Counted from the stretch's first letter, positions 18,828 through 27,114 are shown. The stretch: 64,000 bases of DNA from Jejudonia soesokkakensis (GCF_042664795.1 NZ_JBHTBN010000005.1:124001-188000); one strand, 5' to 3'. The notes: generated by a model not told the origin, from the letters alone. A program made the numbers and translations.

Positions 18828-19247
18828 ATGTTACAACCTAAAAAGACAAAGTTCCGTAAACAACAAAAAGGCCGTATGAAAGGTAATGCTGGTCGTGGTA
18901 ACCAGTTAGCTTACGGTACATTTGGTATTAAATCTTTAGATTCAAATTTCTTGACTGCACGTCAAATTGAAGCTGCACGTATTGCTGCTACACGTTATAT
19001 GAAAAGAGAGGGATCTATCTGGATCATGATATTTCCAGATAAACCAATTACAAAAAAGCCTCTTGAAGTACGTATGGGTAAAGGTAAAGGTGCTGTAGAA
19101 TATTGGGCTGCTGTAGTAAAACCAGGTAGAGTATTATTTGAAGTATCTGGAGTTCCTGTAGCAACAGCAAAAGAAGCATTACGCCTTGCGGCACAAAAGC
19201 TTCCAGTTAAAACTAAGTTTGTTGTATCAAGAGATTATCAAGAATAA
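18828..19247 (+). CDS. rplP: 50S ribosomal protein L16
   Basis: uL16, 139 aa, contacting the A-site tRNA. Conserved MLQPKKTKFRKQQKGRMKG, the RMGKGKGAVEYW segment and VSGVPVATAKEALRLAAQKLP. Confidence 0.98.
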   Translation: MLQPKKTKFRKQQKGRMKGNAGRGNQLAYGTFGIKSLDSNFLTARQIEAARIAATRYMKREGSIWIMIFPDKPITKKPLEVRMGKGKGAVEYWAAVVKPGRVLFEVSGVPVATAKEALRLAAQKLPVKTKFVVSRDYQE

Positions 19248-19259
19248 AATTATTGAAAG

Positions 19260-19451
19260 ATGAAACAATCAGAGATAAACGAAGCATCAACAGCGGATTT
19301 ACAGGAAGCACTTGCTGACAGAAAGCAAGCGTATACAGACCTTAAGATGGCTCATACCATTACACCGTTGGAAAATCCAATTCAGTTAAAAGGTCATAGA
19401 AGAGCGATAGCTAGAATTGCGACAGAACTAACTAAAAGAGACGTACAATAG
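19260..19451 (+). CDS. rpmC: 50S ribosomal protein L29
   Basis: uL29, 63 aa, a two-helix protein near the tunnel exit. MKQSEINEASTADLQEAL and the C-terminal RRAIARIATELTKRD match the family. Located between rplP and rpsQ as usual. Confidence 0.95.
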   Translation: MKQSEINEASTADLQEALADRKQAYTDLKMAHTITPLENPIQLKGHRRAIARIATELTKRDVQ

Positions 19452-19464
19452 TACCCACTGCAAG

Positions 19465-19728
19465 ATGGAAGAATTAAAAAGAAATTTAAGAAAAGAACGT
19501 GTAGGTGTTGTTACTAGTAGCAAAATGGAAAAATCCATTGTTGTTGCAGAAGTAAAAAAAGTAAAGCACCCTATGTATGGAAAGTTCGTATTAAAAACGA
19601 AAAAATATGTAGCACACGACGAGAAAAACGACTGCAACGAAGGTGATACTGTTAAGATCATGGAAACACGACCTATGAGTAAAACTAAATGTTGGAGATT
19701 AGTAGAAATCCTAGAAAGAGCTAAGTAA
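19465..19728 (+). CDS. rpsQ: 30S ribosomal protein S17
   Basis: uS17, 87 aa, OB-fold protein of the 30S body. Conserved RKERVGVVTSSKMEKSIVV, HPMYGKFV and the ETRPMSKTKCWRLVEI end. The stop overlaps the rplN start (TAATG at 19726-19730). Confidence 0.97.
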   Translation: MEELKRNLRKERVGVVTSSKMEKSIVVAEVKKVKHPMYGKFVLKTKKYVAHDEKNDCNEGDTVKIMETRPMSKTKCWRLVEILERAK

Positions 19729-20096
19729 TGTTACAACAAGAATCAAGATTAAGAGTAGCAGACAACACAGGAGCTAAAGAAGTTCTTACAATTAGAGTGT
19801 TGGGCGGAACAAAGAAGCGTTATGCGTCTATTGGTGACAAAATTGTTGTTACTGTAAAGGAGGCAACTCCTAATGGAAGCATTAAAAAAGGAGCAGTTTC
19901 TACGGCAGTTGTTGTTCGTACCGTAAAGGAAGTAAGAAGACCGGATGGATCATACATTCGTTTTGATGACAATGCTTGTGTCTTATTGAACCCACAAGGG
20001 GAAATGAGAGGAACACGTGTATTTGGACCGGTTGCAAGAGAGCTTCGTGATAAGCAATTTATGAAAATAGTATCATTGGCACCCGAGGTGCTTTAA
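19728..20096 (+). CDS. rplN: 50S ribosomal protein L14
   Basis: uL14, 122 aa. MLQQESRLRVADNTGAKEV and the FDDNACVLLNPQGEMRGTR segment are family signatures. Starts inside the rpsQ stop codon. Confidence 0.98.
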   Translation: MLQQESRLRVADNTGAKEVLTIRVLGGTKKRYASIGDKIVVTVKEATPNGSIKKGAVSTAVVVRTVKEVRRPDGSYIRFDDNACVLLNPQGEMRGTRVFGPVARELRDKQFMKIVSLAPEVL

Positions 20097-20108
20097 GACG
20101 ATAGTAAG

Positions 20109-20423
20109 ATGGGAAAGCTTAAAATAAAAACTGGAGACGCTGTAGTAGTTACCGCTGGAGATCATAAAGGATCTGAGGGGAAAGTGCTAAGAGTGTATTC
20201 AGATAAGAACAAAGCAATAGTAGAAGGAGTAAATACTGTAAAGAAACACGAGAAGCCAAGTGCTGCAAATCCTCAAGGTGGAATTACAGAAAAAGAAGCT
20301 CCAATTCATATTTCTAACCTTTCGTTGGTAGATCCAAAATCTGGAGATGCTACACGTGTAGGGTATAGAATGGAAGATGGTAAAAAAGTACGATTTTCTA
20401 AAAAATCGAATCAAGTATTATAG
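20109..20423 (+). CDS. rplX: 50S ribosomal protein L24
   Basis: uL24, 104 aa, an assembly initiator with an N-terminal KOW motif (KIKTGDAVVVTAGDHKGSEG) and VNTVKKHEKPS. Two nt before rplE. Confidence 0.97.
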   Translation: MGKLKIKTGDAVVVTAGDHKGSEGKVLRVYSDKNKAIVEGVNTVKKHEKPSAANPQGGITEKEAPIHISNLSLVDPKSGDATRVGYRMEDGKKVRFSKKSNQVL

Positions 20424-20425
20424 TT

Positions 20426-20977
20426 ATGGCATATACACCTAGACTTAAGGAAGAATACAAGAGCAAAGTAACAAATGCTCTTACAGATGAATTTGGCTAC
20501 AAAAATGTAATGCAGGTTCCTAAATTAGAGCGCATCGTTGTGTCTCGAGGAGTAGGTGCTGCGGTTGCAGATAAGAAGCTAATTGAGTATTCTGTAGACG
20601 AATTGACAAATATTACTGGTCAAAAAGCAGTAGCTACTATTTCTAAGAAAGATGTTGCGACATTTAAACTTAGAAAAGGAATGCCTATTGGAGCTAAAGT
20701 GACATTACGTGGAGAGCGTATGTATGAGTTTTTAGATAGACTTATTACCTCTGCACTACCTAATGTACGTGACTTCACTGGTATTAACGCTACAGGTTTT
20801 GACGGAAGAGGTAATTATTCATTAGGAGTTACAGAGCAGATTATCTTTCCTGAAATCGATATCGATAAAGTAAAGAAAATTGAAGGGATGAATATTACTT
20901 TCGTGACTTCTGCTGAAACAGATAAAGAAGCGAAAGCTTTATTACAAGAATTAGGATTACCTTTTAAAAAGAACTAA
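20426..20977 (+). CDS. rplE: 50S ribosomal protein L5
   Basis: uL5, 183 aa, binds 5S rRNA and contacts the P-site tRNA. Conserved TPRLKEEYKSKV, the LRKGMPIGAKVTLRG segment and GVTEQIIFPEIDID. Confidence 0.98.
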   Translation: MAYTPRLKEEYKSKVTNALTDEFGYKNVMQVPKLERIVVSRGVGAAVADKKLIEYSVDELTNITGQKAVATISKKDVATFKLRKGMPIGAKVTLRGERMYEFLDRLITSALPNVRDFTGINATGFDGRGNYSLGVTEQIIFPEIDIDKVKKIEGMNITFVTSAETDKEAKALLQELGLPFKKN

Positions 20978-20980
20978 GAG

Positions 20981-21250
20981 ATGGCTAAAGAATCAATGAA
21001 AGCCCGTGAGGTTAAAAGAGCAAAAATGGTAGCTAAGTATGCCGAAAGACGTAAGGCTTTAAAAGAAGCTGGAGACTGGGAAGGTTTACAAAAATTGCCA
21101 AAAAATGCTTCTCCTGTTAGACAACACAATCGTTGTAAATTAACTGGAAGACCTAAAGGGTATATGAGAGTTTTTGGTATTTCGCGAGTTATGTTTCGTG
21201 AAATGGCAAATCAAGGTTTAATTCCAGGAGTGCGTAAAGCTAGCTGGTAA
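20981..21250 (+). CDS. rpsN: 30S ribosomal protein S14 (zinc-free type)
   Basis: uS14, 89 aa: the long form without a CxxC zinc ribbon (a single Cys in HNRCKLTGRPKGYMRVF). C-terminal ISRVMFREMANQGLIPGVRKASW is typical. Followed by a 67-nt gap, long for this cluster, before rpsH. Confidence 0.97.
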   Translation: MAKESMKAREVKRAKMVAKYAERRKALKEAGDWEGLQKLPKNASPVRQHNRCKLTGRPKGYMRVFGISRVMFREMANQGLIPGVRKASW

Positions 21251-21270
21251 CAAAGTATAAACAGGTAGTA

Positions 21271-21297
21271 GGTTCGTTTAAAAAAATAACGAAAACC
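21271..21297 (+). promoter_or_regulatory. Hairpin in the rpsN-rpsH gap (candidate S8 regulatory site)
   Basis: TTCGTT (21273-21278) pairs with AACGAA (21288-21293), extended by GG/CC with a 2-nt bulge. It lies 20 nt before rpsH. In E. coli S8 represses the spc operon by binding an mRNA copy of its 16S site; a similar role here is only a possibility. Confidence 0.3.
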
Positions 21298-21317
21298 ATT
21301 ATCGTAAATAATAACAA

Positions 21318-21719
21318 ATGACATCAGATCCAGTATCAGATTATCTAACTAGAGTTAGAAATGCAGTAAAAGCAGGGCACCGCGTTGTGGAAGTTCCAGC
21401 TTCGAACCTAAAAAAAGAAATTACTAAGATCTTATTTGATCAAGGGTATATTTTAAGTTACAAATTTGAAGATGATAATGGTCCTCAAGGAACTATTAAA
21501 ATTGCTTTAAAATATGATAAGCTTACAAAAGATCCTGTTATCAAAAAGATTCAAAGAATAAGTAAACCCGGTTTACGTAAATATTCAGGTTCTTCAGAGA
21601 TGCCACGTATTTTAAATGGATTGGGAATTGCAATTGTTTCTACTTCAGCAGGAGTAATGACAGGAAAGCAAGCCGCTAATCAGAACGTAGGTGGAGAAGT
21701 TTTATGTTACGTTTATTAA
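21318..21719 (+). CDS. rpsH: 30S ribosomal protein S8
   Basis: uS8, 133 aa, binding the 16S central domain. MTSDPVSDYLTRVRNAVKAGH and the C-terminal GLGIAIVSTSAGVMTGKQA with NVGGEVLCYVY fit the family. Confidence 0.98.
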   Translation: MTSDPVSDYLTRVRNAVKAGHRVVEVPASNLKKEITKILFDQGYILSYKFEDDNGPQGTIKIALKYDKLTKDPVIKKIQRISKPGLRKYSGSSEMPRILNGLGIAIVSTSAGVMTGKQAANQNVGGEVLCYVY

Positions 21720-21738
21720 TTAGAAAAGACTAGAAGAA

Positions 21739-22281
21739 ATGTCAAGAATAGGAAAAAACCCGGTAACAATTCCAGAAGGAGTGACGGTCGATATTAAAGA
21801 CAACGTTATTACCGTAAAAGGAAAATTAGGAGAGTTAACTCAGGAGTTTTCAGATGTTACAATTAAAACGGAAGAAAACGATGTCATTGTAGAGCGTGCA
21901 ACAGATCATAAAGATCACAGAGCAAAGCATGGTTTGTACAGATCTTTAATCAATAATATGATTGAAGGTGTTTCAAATGGATGGACAAAACAATTAGAGC
22001 TAGTAGGAGTAGGTTATAGAGCTTCAAACCAAGGGCAAAAATTAGATTTGGCTGTTGGTTTTTCACACAATATCATTTTGGATATTGCACCCGAAGTGAA
22101 AGTTGAAACCATTTCAGAAAAAGGAAAGAATCCTATAGTAAAATTAACCTCTCACGACAAACAATTGGTAGGACAAGTTGCGGCTAAGATTCGTGGTTTC
22201 CGTAAGCCAGAGCCTTACAAAGGAAAAGGAATTAAGTTTGTAGGAGAAATATTAAGAAGAAAAGCAGGTAAATCTGCATAA
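21739..22281 (+). CDS. rplF: 50S ribosomal protein L6
   Basis: uL6, 180 aa, two repeated domains near the GTPase centre. SRIGKNPVTIPEGVTVDI and the C-terminal RKPEPYKGKGIKFVGE are diagnostic. Confidence 0.98.
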   Translation: MSRIGKNPVTIPEGVTVDIKDNVITVKGKLGELTQEFSDVTIKTEENDVIVERATDHKDHRAKHGLYRSLINNMIEGVSNGWTKQLELVGVGYRASNQGQKLDLAVGFSHNIILDIAPEVKVETISEKGKNPIVKLTSHDKQLVGQVAAKIRGFRKPEPYKGKGIKFVGEILRRKAGKSA

Positions 22282-22292
22282 GCAATAGAGTT

Positions 22293-22649
22293 ATGGCATT
22301 ATCAAAACAAGATAGAAGACAGCGCTTACGTTTTAGAATACGTAAGACAATTTCTGGAACAGAACAACGTCCGCGTTTGGCAGTTTTCAGAAGTAATAAA
22401 GAGATATACGCACAACTTATTGACGATGTAAATGGAAAGACAATTACCGCTGCATCTTCAAGAGATAAAGATATTGACGCTTCAAAAGCAAATAAAGTTG
22501 AAGCAGCAAAATTAGTAGGAAAAGCAATCGCTGAAAAAGCTCAAAAGGCAGGTGTTGAAACAGTTAGTTTTGACAGGGGCGGTTACCTATATCACGGAAG
22601 AGTAAAATCATTAGCTGAAGGAGCTCGCGAAGGCGGCTTAAAATTCTAA
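22293..22649 (+). CDS. rplR: 50S ribosomal protein L18
   Basis: uL18, 118 aa, binds 5S rRNA. RPRLAVFRSNKEIYAQLIDD and FDRGGYLYHGRVKSLAEGARE are conserved. Confidence 0.98.
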   Translation: MALSKQDRRQRLRFRIRKTISGTEQRPRLAVFRSNKEIYAQLIDDVNGKTITAASSRDKDIDASKANKVEAAKLVGKAIAEKAQKAGVETVSFDRGGYLYHGRVKSLAEGAREGGLKF

Positions 22650-22653
22650 GAAT

Positions 22654-23178
22654 ATGTATCAAGATTATAAGAACGTAGAATTAGTAAAACCAGGGGGTCT
22701 GGAATTAAAGGATCGTCTAGTAGGTGTACAACGTGTTACTAAAGTAACAAAAGGGGGTAGAGCCTTTGGATTTTCAGCTATTGTAGTGGTAGGTGATGAA
22801 AACGGAGTAGTAGGACAAGGTCTTGGAAAGTCTAAAGATGTTGCCAGTGCAATTGCAAAGGCAATTGAAGACGCTAAGAAAAACCTAGTTCGTATCCCAT
22901 TAAATAAAGCGACATTACCTCACGAACAAAAAGGTAAGTATGGTGGTGCAAGAGTAAATCTTTTACCAGCAGCTCCCGGTACAGGGGTAATAGCAGGTGG
23001 TGCGGTACGTGCGGTATTGGAGGCAGTTGGAGTACATGATGTACTTTCTAAGTCTCAGGGATCGTCTAACCCTCACAATGTTGTAAAAGCAACTTTTGAT
23101 GCATTATTACAATTAAGAAGTGCTCAAACTGTTGCAAAGCAAAGAGGTATTTCTTTAGAAAAATTATACAAAGGATAA
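22654..23178 (+). CDS. rpsE: 30S ribosomal protein S5
   Basis: uS5, 174 aa, involved in accuracy and mRNA unwinding. The N-terminal dsRNA-binding fold GGRAFGFSAIVVVGDENG with VVGQGLGKSKDVASAI and the C-terminal GVHDVLSKSQGSSNPHNVV are conserved. Confidence 0.98.
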   Translation: MYQDYKNVELVKPGGLELKDRLVGVQRVTKVTKGGRAFGFSAIVVVGDENGVVGQGLGKSKDVASAIAKAIEDAKKNLVRIPLNKATLPHEQKGKYGGARVNLLPAAPGTGVIAGGAVRAVLEAVGVHDVLSKSQGSSNPHNVVKATFDALLQLRSAQTVAKQRGISLEKLYKG

Positions 23179-23189
23179 ACGATAACAAG

Positions 23190-23369
23190 ATGGCAAAAAT
23201 TAAAGTAACAAAGGTAAAGAGTGCAATTAACCGCACGCAGAACCAGAAGAGAATACTTGAGTCTTTAGGTCTAAGAAAAATGGGTCAAACCGTTGAGCAT
23301 GAAGACACGCCTAATATTCTTGGTATGGTAAATAAAGTACAACATTTAGTTTCAGTAGAAACTGTTTAA
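23190..23369 (+). CDS. rpmD: 50S ribosomal protein L30
   Basis: uL30, 59 aa, a small gene between rpsE and rplO. It begins MAKIKVTKVKSAINR and contains the family core ESLGLRKMGQTVEHEDTPNI, ending HLVSVETV. Position and order (rpsE-rpmD-rplO) are those of a standard spc operon. Confidence 0.96.
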   Translation: MAKIKVTKVKSAINRTQNQKRILESLGLRKMGQTVEHEDTPNILGMVNKVQHLVSVETV

Positions 23370-23380
23370 GATATATAAAG

Positions 23381-23833
23381 ATGAATTTAAGTAACTTAAA
23401 ACCAGCAGAAGGTTCGGTTAAAACACAAGGTAAACGTGTGGGTCGTGGTCAAGGTTCTGGAAAAGGCGGAACTGCAACACGAGGACACAAAGGGGCAAAG
23501 TCTCGCTCTGGATACTCTAAGAAATTAGGTTTCGAAGGTGGACAAATGCCATTGCAACGTCGTGTGCCTAAGTTTGGTTTCACAAACATAAACCGTAAAG
23601 AATATCAAGGTGTTAACCTGGATACACTTCAACAGTTAGTAGACGATAAGAAAATTAAAGATACGCTTGATTTTGATACGATGGTAAGCTTACGCTTAGC
23701 TCGTAAAAATGAAATGGTAAAGATTTTAGGAAGAGGAGAATTGAAAGCAAAAATTAAAGTATCTGCACACAAATTTACTGCATCAGCTCAAAAAGCAATT
23801 GAAGCTGCAGGGGGTGAAGTAGTAACATTGTAA
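23381..23833 (+). CDS. rplO: 50S ribosomal protein L15
   Basis: uL15, 150 aa. The Gly-rich N-terminus (KRVGRGQGSGKGGTATRGHK) and FEGGQMPLQRRVPKFGF are diagnostic. Twelve nt before secY. Confidence 0.98.
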   Translation: MNLSNLKPAEGSVKTQGKRVGRGQGSGKGGTATRGHKGAKSRSGYSKKLGFEGGQMPLQRRVPKFGFTNINRKEYQGVNLDTLQQLVDDKKIKDTLDFDTMVSLRLARKNEMVKILGRGELKAKIKVSAHKFTASAQKAIEAAGGEVVTL

Positions 23834-23845
23834 TAAAGCATACCG

Positions 23846-25189
23846 ATGAAATTTATCGATACCATAAAAAACGTTTTTAAAATTGAAGAGTTGCGTAACC
23901 GTATCATGGTTACCTTGGGACTTTTATTGGTGTACCGTTTTGGAGCACAGGTAACTTTACCAAGTATTGACGCTTCAAAATTAGCAGAATTCGCTGGAAA
24001 ATTTGAAGGTGGAGGATTAGGTAGTTTATTAAACGCATTTACAGGAGGAGCTTTTGCAAACGCTTCTGTTTTTGCCTTAGGTATTATGCCTTATATCTCG
24101 GCGTCGATTGTGGTACAATTAATGCAAATTGCAGTACCCTATCTTCAGAAATTACAGAAAGAAGGAGAAAGTGGTAGAAAGAAAATCAACCAAATTACAA
24201 GATGGTTAACGATTGGTATCTGTCTGGTACAGGCACCAAGTTATCTTTTTGGACTAGAAGCACTAGGAGTTCCTGCCGAAGCATTTATTTTAGGTAAGAC
24301 ACCAATGTTCTTTATTTCTTCTACGGCTATTTTAGTGACGGGATGTATTTTTGCAATGTGGTTAGGTGAAAAAATAACAGACAAAGGAATTGGTAATGGT
24401 ATCTCTATTTTAATTATGGTAGGTATTATCGCAACATTGCCTCAGTCTTTTGTTCAAGAATTTGCTGCAAGAGTATTTGAATCGAATGGTGGATTAATTA
24501 TGATCTTAATCGAACTGGTTATCTGGTTTGTTATCATACTTCTATCTGTACTACTTGTTATGGCAGTTCGAAAGATCCCTGTCCAATATGCACGTAGAAC
24601 AGCCAGTGGAGAATATGAGAAGAATATTTTTGGTGCACGGCAATTTATACCATTGAAGTTAAATGCTTCTGGAGTAATGCCAATCATCTTTGCACAGGCA
24701 ATTATGTTTGTTCCTTCTGCTGTAGCAGGATTAAGTGATAGCGAATGGGCAACTACATTGCAGGCAAACTTTAGTGATATTTTTGGATTGTGGTACAATA
24801 TTGTATTTGCAGTTTTAATCATCATATTTACCTACTTCTATACAGCGATCACTGTTCCAACCAATAAAATGGCAGATGATCTTAAGAGAAGTGGAGGATT
24901 TATACCTGGTATTAAACCCGGAACAGATACGGCAGAATTTTTAGATAGAATTATGTCTCAAATAACTTTGCCAGGATCTATCTTCTTAGCATTGATAGCA
25001 GTTTTTCCTGCATTCGCAGTTAAGTTGTTAGGATTACAGCAAGGTTGGGCACTATTTTATGGTGGTACCTCATTACTTATTATGGTAGGAGTTGCGATTG
25101 ACACCATGCAACAAATTAATTCATACTTATTAAATCGTCATTATGATGGTTTAATGAAGTCTGGTAAAAACAGAAAAGCAGTAGCATAA
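23846..25189 (+). CDS. secY: Protein translocase subunit SecY
   Basis: 447-aa inner-membrane channel of the Sec translocase with about ten hydrophobic spans. Signatures: IMPYISASIVVQLMQIAVP (TM2), the cytoplasmic loop RKIPVQYARR, and FIPGIKPGTDTAEFLDRI near the last helices. In many bacteria adk and map separate secY from infA; here infA follows after 2 nt. Confidence 0.98.
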   Translation: MKFIDTIKNVFKIEELRNRIMVTLGLLLVYRFGAQVTLPSIDASKLAEFAGKFEGGGLGSLLNAFTGGAFANASVFALGIMPYISASIVVQLMQIAVPYLQKLQKEGESGRKKINQITRWLTIGICLVQAPSYLFGLEALGVPAEAFILGKTPMFFISSTAILVTGCIFAMWLGEKITDKGIGNGISILIMVGIIATLPQSFVQEFAARVFESNGGLIMILIELVIWFVIILLSVLLVMAVRKIPVQYARRTASGEYEKNIFGARQFIPLKLNASGVMPIIFAQAIMFVPSAVAGLSDSEWATTLQANFSDIFGLWYNIVFAVLIIIFTYFYTAITVPTNKMADDLKRSGGFIPGIKPGTDTAEFLDRIMSQITLPGSIFLALIAVFPAFAVKLLGLQQGWALFYGGTSLLIMVGVAIDTMQQINSYLLNRHYDGLMKSGKNRKAVA

Positions 25190-25191
25190 TT

Positions 25192-25407
25192 ATGGCCAAA
25201 CAACCCGCAATAGAACAAGACGGAACGATTATCGAAGCATTGTCTAATGCAATGTTTAGAGTAGAATTAGAAAATGGCCACGTAGTGACTGCACATATTT
25301 CAGGTAAGATGCGTATGCACTATATTAAATTATTACCTGGAGACAAAGTAAAATTAGAAATGAGTCCTTACGATTTATCAAAGGCTCGCATAACATACAG
25401 ATACTAA
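25192..25407 (+). CDS. infA: Translation initiation factor IF-1
   Basis: 71-aa OB-fold factor that blocks the ribosomal A site during initiation. Conserved EQDGTIIEALSNAMFRVELE, HISGKMRMHYIKLLPGDKV and ARITYRY. Directly after secY and before rpmJ. Confidence 0.97.
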   Translation: MAKQPAIEQDGTIIEALSNAMFRVELENGHVVTAHISGKMRMHYIKLLPGDKVKLEMSPYDLSKARITYRY

Positions 25408-25408
25408 G

Positions 25409-25525
25409 ATGAAAGTTAGAGCATCAGTAAAAAAGAGAAGTGCCGACTGCAAGATAGTTCGCAGAAAAGGCAGATTATATGTAATTAATAAAAAGAACCC
25501 TAGGTTCAAACAAAGACAAGGATAA
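25409..25525 (+). CDS. rpmJ: 50S ribosomal protein L36 (zinc-ligand-deficient)
   Basis: bL36, 38 aa, 1 nt after infA. It begins MKVRASVKKRSADCKIVRR and ends NKKNPRFKQRQG. The classical form binds zinc through three Cys and one His; here only the Cys at residue 14 remains, and the other positions are Ala/Ser, Asn and Phe. It is therefore a zinc-free type, like the S14, L28 and L33 proteins in this window. Confidence 0.96.
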   Translation: MKVRASVKKRSADCKIVRRKGRLYVINKKNPRFKQRQG

Positions 25526-25528
25526 GTT

Positions 25529-25903
25529 ATGGCAAGAATCGCAGGTGTAGATATCCCGAAACAAAAAAGGGGTGTAATCGCGTTAACGTATATCTTCGGA
25601 ATCGGTAAAAGCCGTGCGGAGCGTATATTGGAAGAAGCCGGAGTTGACAAAGACAAAAAAGTAAACGAATGGGACGATGATGAAATCGGAAAAATTCGTG
25701 ATGCTGTTGGGTCTTTCAAAATCGAAGGTGAATTACGTAGTGAAGTTCAATTAAGCATTAAGCGTTTAATGGACATCGGTTGTTACCGAGGTATTCGTCA
25801 CAGAGCAGGTCTTCCTTTAAGAGGACAGCGTACAAAGAATAACTCAAGAACAAGAAAAGGAAAACGTAAAACTGTTGCTAATAAGAAGAAAGCAACTAAA
25901 TAA
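25529..25903 (+). CDS. rpsM: 30S ribosomal protein S13
   Basis: uS13, 124 aa, head protein contacting the P-site tRNA and 50S. MARIAGVDIPKQKRGVIAL and the RHRAGLPLRGQRTKNNSRT motif are conserved; the tail is Lys-rich. First gene of the alpha operon. Confidence 0.98.
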   Translation: MARIAGVDIPKQKRGVIALTYIFGIGKSRAERILEEAGVDKDKKVNEWDDDEIGKIRDAVGSFKIEGELRSEVQLSIKRLMDIGCYRGIRHRAGLPLRGQRTKNNSRTRKGKRKTVANKKKATK

Positions 25904-25914
25904 TCACTAGAGTT

Positions 25915-26313
25915 ATGGCAAAAGCAAATCCAAAAGCAAAAAGTACGAAAAAACGTAAAGTTGTTATTGAGTCTGTAGGTGAAGCTCACATTACGGCCTC
26001 TTTTAACAACATTATTATCTCGTTAACAAATAAAAAAGGAGATGTGATCTCTTGGTCTTCAGCCGGTAAAATGGGCTTTAGAGGATCTAAGAAAAATACT
26101 CCTTACGCTGCGCAATTAGCTGCAGAAGATTGTGCTGCAGTTGCACATGAAGCTGGACTTCGTAAGTGTAAAGTATACGTTAAAGGACCAGGAAATGGTA
26201 GAGAATCTGCTATTCGTTCGATCCACAATGCTGGAATTGAAGTGACTGAAATCATTGATGTTACTCCAATGCCACATAACGGTTGTCGTCCTCCAAAAAG
26301 GCGTAGAGTATAA
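25915..26313 (+). CDS. rpsK: 30S ribosomal protein S11
   Basis: uS11, 132 aa, platform protein. ITASFNNIIISLTNKKGDV, KGPGNGRESAIRSIHNAG and DVTPMPHNGCRPPKRRRV match the family. Followed by a hairpin terminator candidate and a new promoter before rpsD. Confidence 0.98.
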   Translation: MAKANPKAKSTKKRKVVIESVGEAHITASFNNIIISLTNKKGDVISWSSAGKMGFRGSKKNTPYAAQLAAEDCAAVAHEAGLRKCKVYVKGPGNGRESAIRSIHNAGIEVTEIIDVTPMPHNGCRPPKRRRV

Positions 26314-26322
26314 CAAATTATA

Positions 26323-26353
26323 TTGGTTCGCCTTCGGGCGAATCAATTCTATT
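26323..26353 (+). terminator. Hairpin with UUCG tetraloop after rpsK
   Basis: 10-bp stem TTGGTTCGCC / GGCGAATCAA closed by TTCG (26333-26336), one G-T pair, followed by the T-rich TTCTATTTTTATT. UUCG loops are very stable, so this should end or attenuate transcription between rpsK and rpsD. It could instead belong to the rpsD leader system. Confidence 0.6.
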
Positions 26354-26361
26354 TTTATTAG

Positions 26362-26369
26362 TACCTTTG
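26362..26369 (+). promoter_or_regulatory. -7 element upstream of rpsD
   Basis: TAccTTTG, an exact TAnnTTTG match. No good -33 is seen. It would start a transcript near 26375 with a leader of about 134 nt before rpsD. Confidence 0.5.
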
Positions 26370-26393
26370 CAGGCTCTAATAAGAGAAATAAAT

Positions 26394-26494
26394 AAGATGC
26401 CCCGTGGCATCTTTTGGTAGTACATAATAAATATCAATCGAAAGGTATAAAAACTTAGAGGATTAACGTAAGACCTTAATTTAAGTTTCCTTTC
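26394..26494 (+). ncRNA. Structured leader of rpsD (candidate S4 autoregulatory RNA)
   Basis: Two structures are visible. Hairpin 1 is AAGATGCC-ccgt-GGCATCTT (26394-26413) followed by TT. Structure 2 is a long arm: GAAAGG (26440-26445) pairs with CCTTTC (26489-26494), then after a 5-nt bulge AAACTTA (26451-26457) pairs with TAAGTTT (26482-26488), with AGG/CCT inside. It ends 14 nt before the rpsD start. S4 represses its own operon in several phyla through a folded leader; the sequence is not one I recognise as a known S4 leader class. Confidence 0.5.
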
Positions 26495-26508
26495 AAAAAC
26501 AACTAGAA

Positions 26509-27114
26509 ATGGCAAGATATACTGGTCCAAAAACTAAAATAGCCCGTAAGTTTGGTGAGGCTATTTTCGGCGAAGATAAATCGTTCGAAAAAAGAAATTA
26601 CCCTCCGGGACAACACGGTAATAACCGTCGTCGTGGAAAAAAATCTGAATATGCAATCCAATTAGCTGAAAAGCAAAAGGCAAAGTATACCTATGGTATT
26701 CTTGAGCGTCAGTTCAGAAATATGTTTAAAAGAGCAACAGCTGCTCCTGGAATTACAGGACAAGTTTTGCTTCAGTTATGTGAGTCACGTTTAGACAACG
26801 TTGTGTACCGTATGGGTATTGCTTCAAGTCGTCCAGCTGCTAGACAGTTAGTTTCTCACAGACATATCACTGTAAATGGTGAAAAAGTAAACATCCCATC
26901 GTACCAGTTACAAGCTGGAGATGTTGTAGCGGTAAGAGAGAAGTCAAAATCTCTTGAAGCTATCGAAAACTCATTATCGAATGCAAGTCATGTATATGAG
27001 TGGATCTCTTGGAATTCAGAAAAGAAAGAAGGAACGTATGTTGCGATTCCTGAACGTCTTCAAATCCCAGAGAACATAAACGAACAGTTTATCGTCGAAT
27101 TATATTCTAAATAA
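26509..27114 (+). CDS. rpsD: 30S ribosomal protein S4
   Basis: uS4, 201 aa, a 16S assembly initiator and frequent translational autoregulator. MARYTGPKTKIARKFGE, the RRGKKSEYAIQLAEKQK segment and the S4 RNA-binding domain (SRLDNVVYRMGIASSRPAAR) are conserved. No zinc-binding Cys cluster at the N-terminus. Preceded by its own -7 element and a structured leader. Confidence 0.98.
   Translation: MARYTGPKTKIARKFGEAIFGEDKSFEKRNYPPGQHGNNRRRGKKSEYAIQLAEKQKAKYTYGILERQFRNMFKRATAAPGITGQVLLQLCESRLDNVVYRMGIASSRPAARQLVSHRHITVNGEKVNIPSYQLQAGDVVAVREKSKSLEAIENSLSNASHVYEWISWNSEKKEGTYVAIPERLQIPENINEQFIVELYSK

Noticed and set aside
24454..24825. 123-codon minus-strand ORF opposite secY
   Set aside because: Antisense shadow of a conserved membrane protein gene; hydrophobic codons on one strand produce this kind of open frame.
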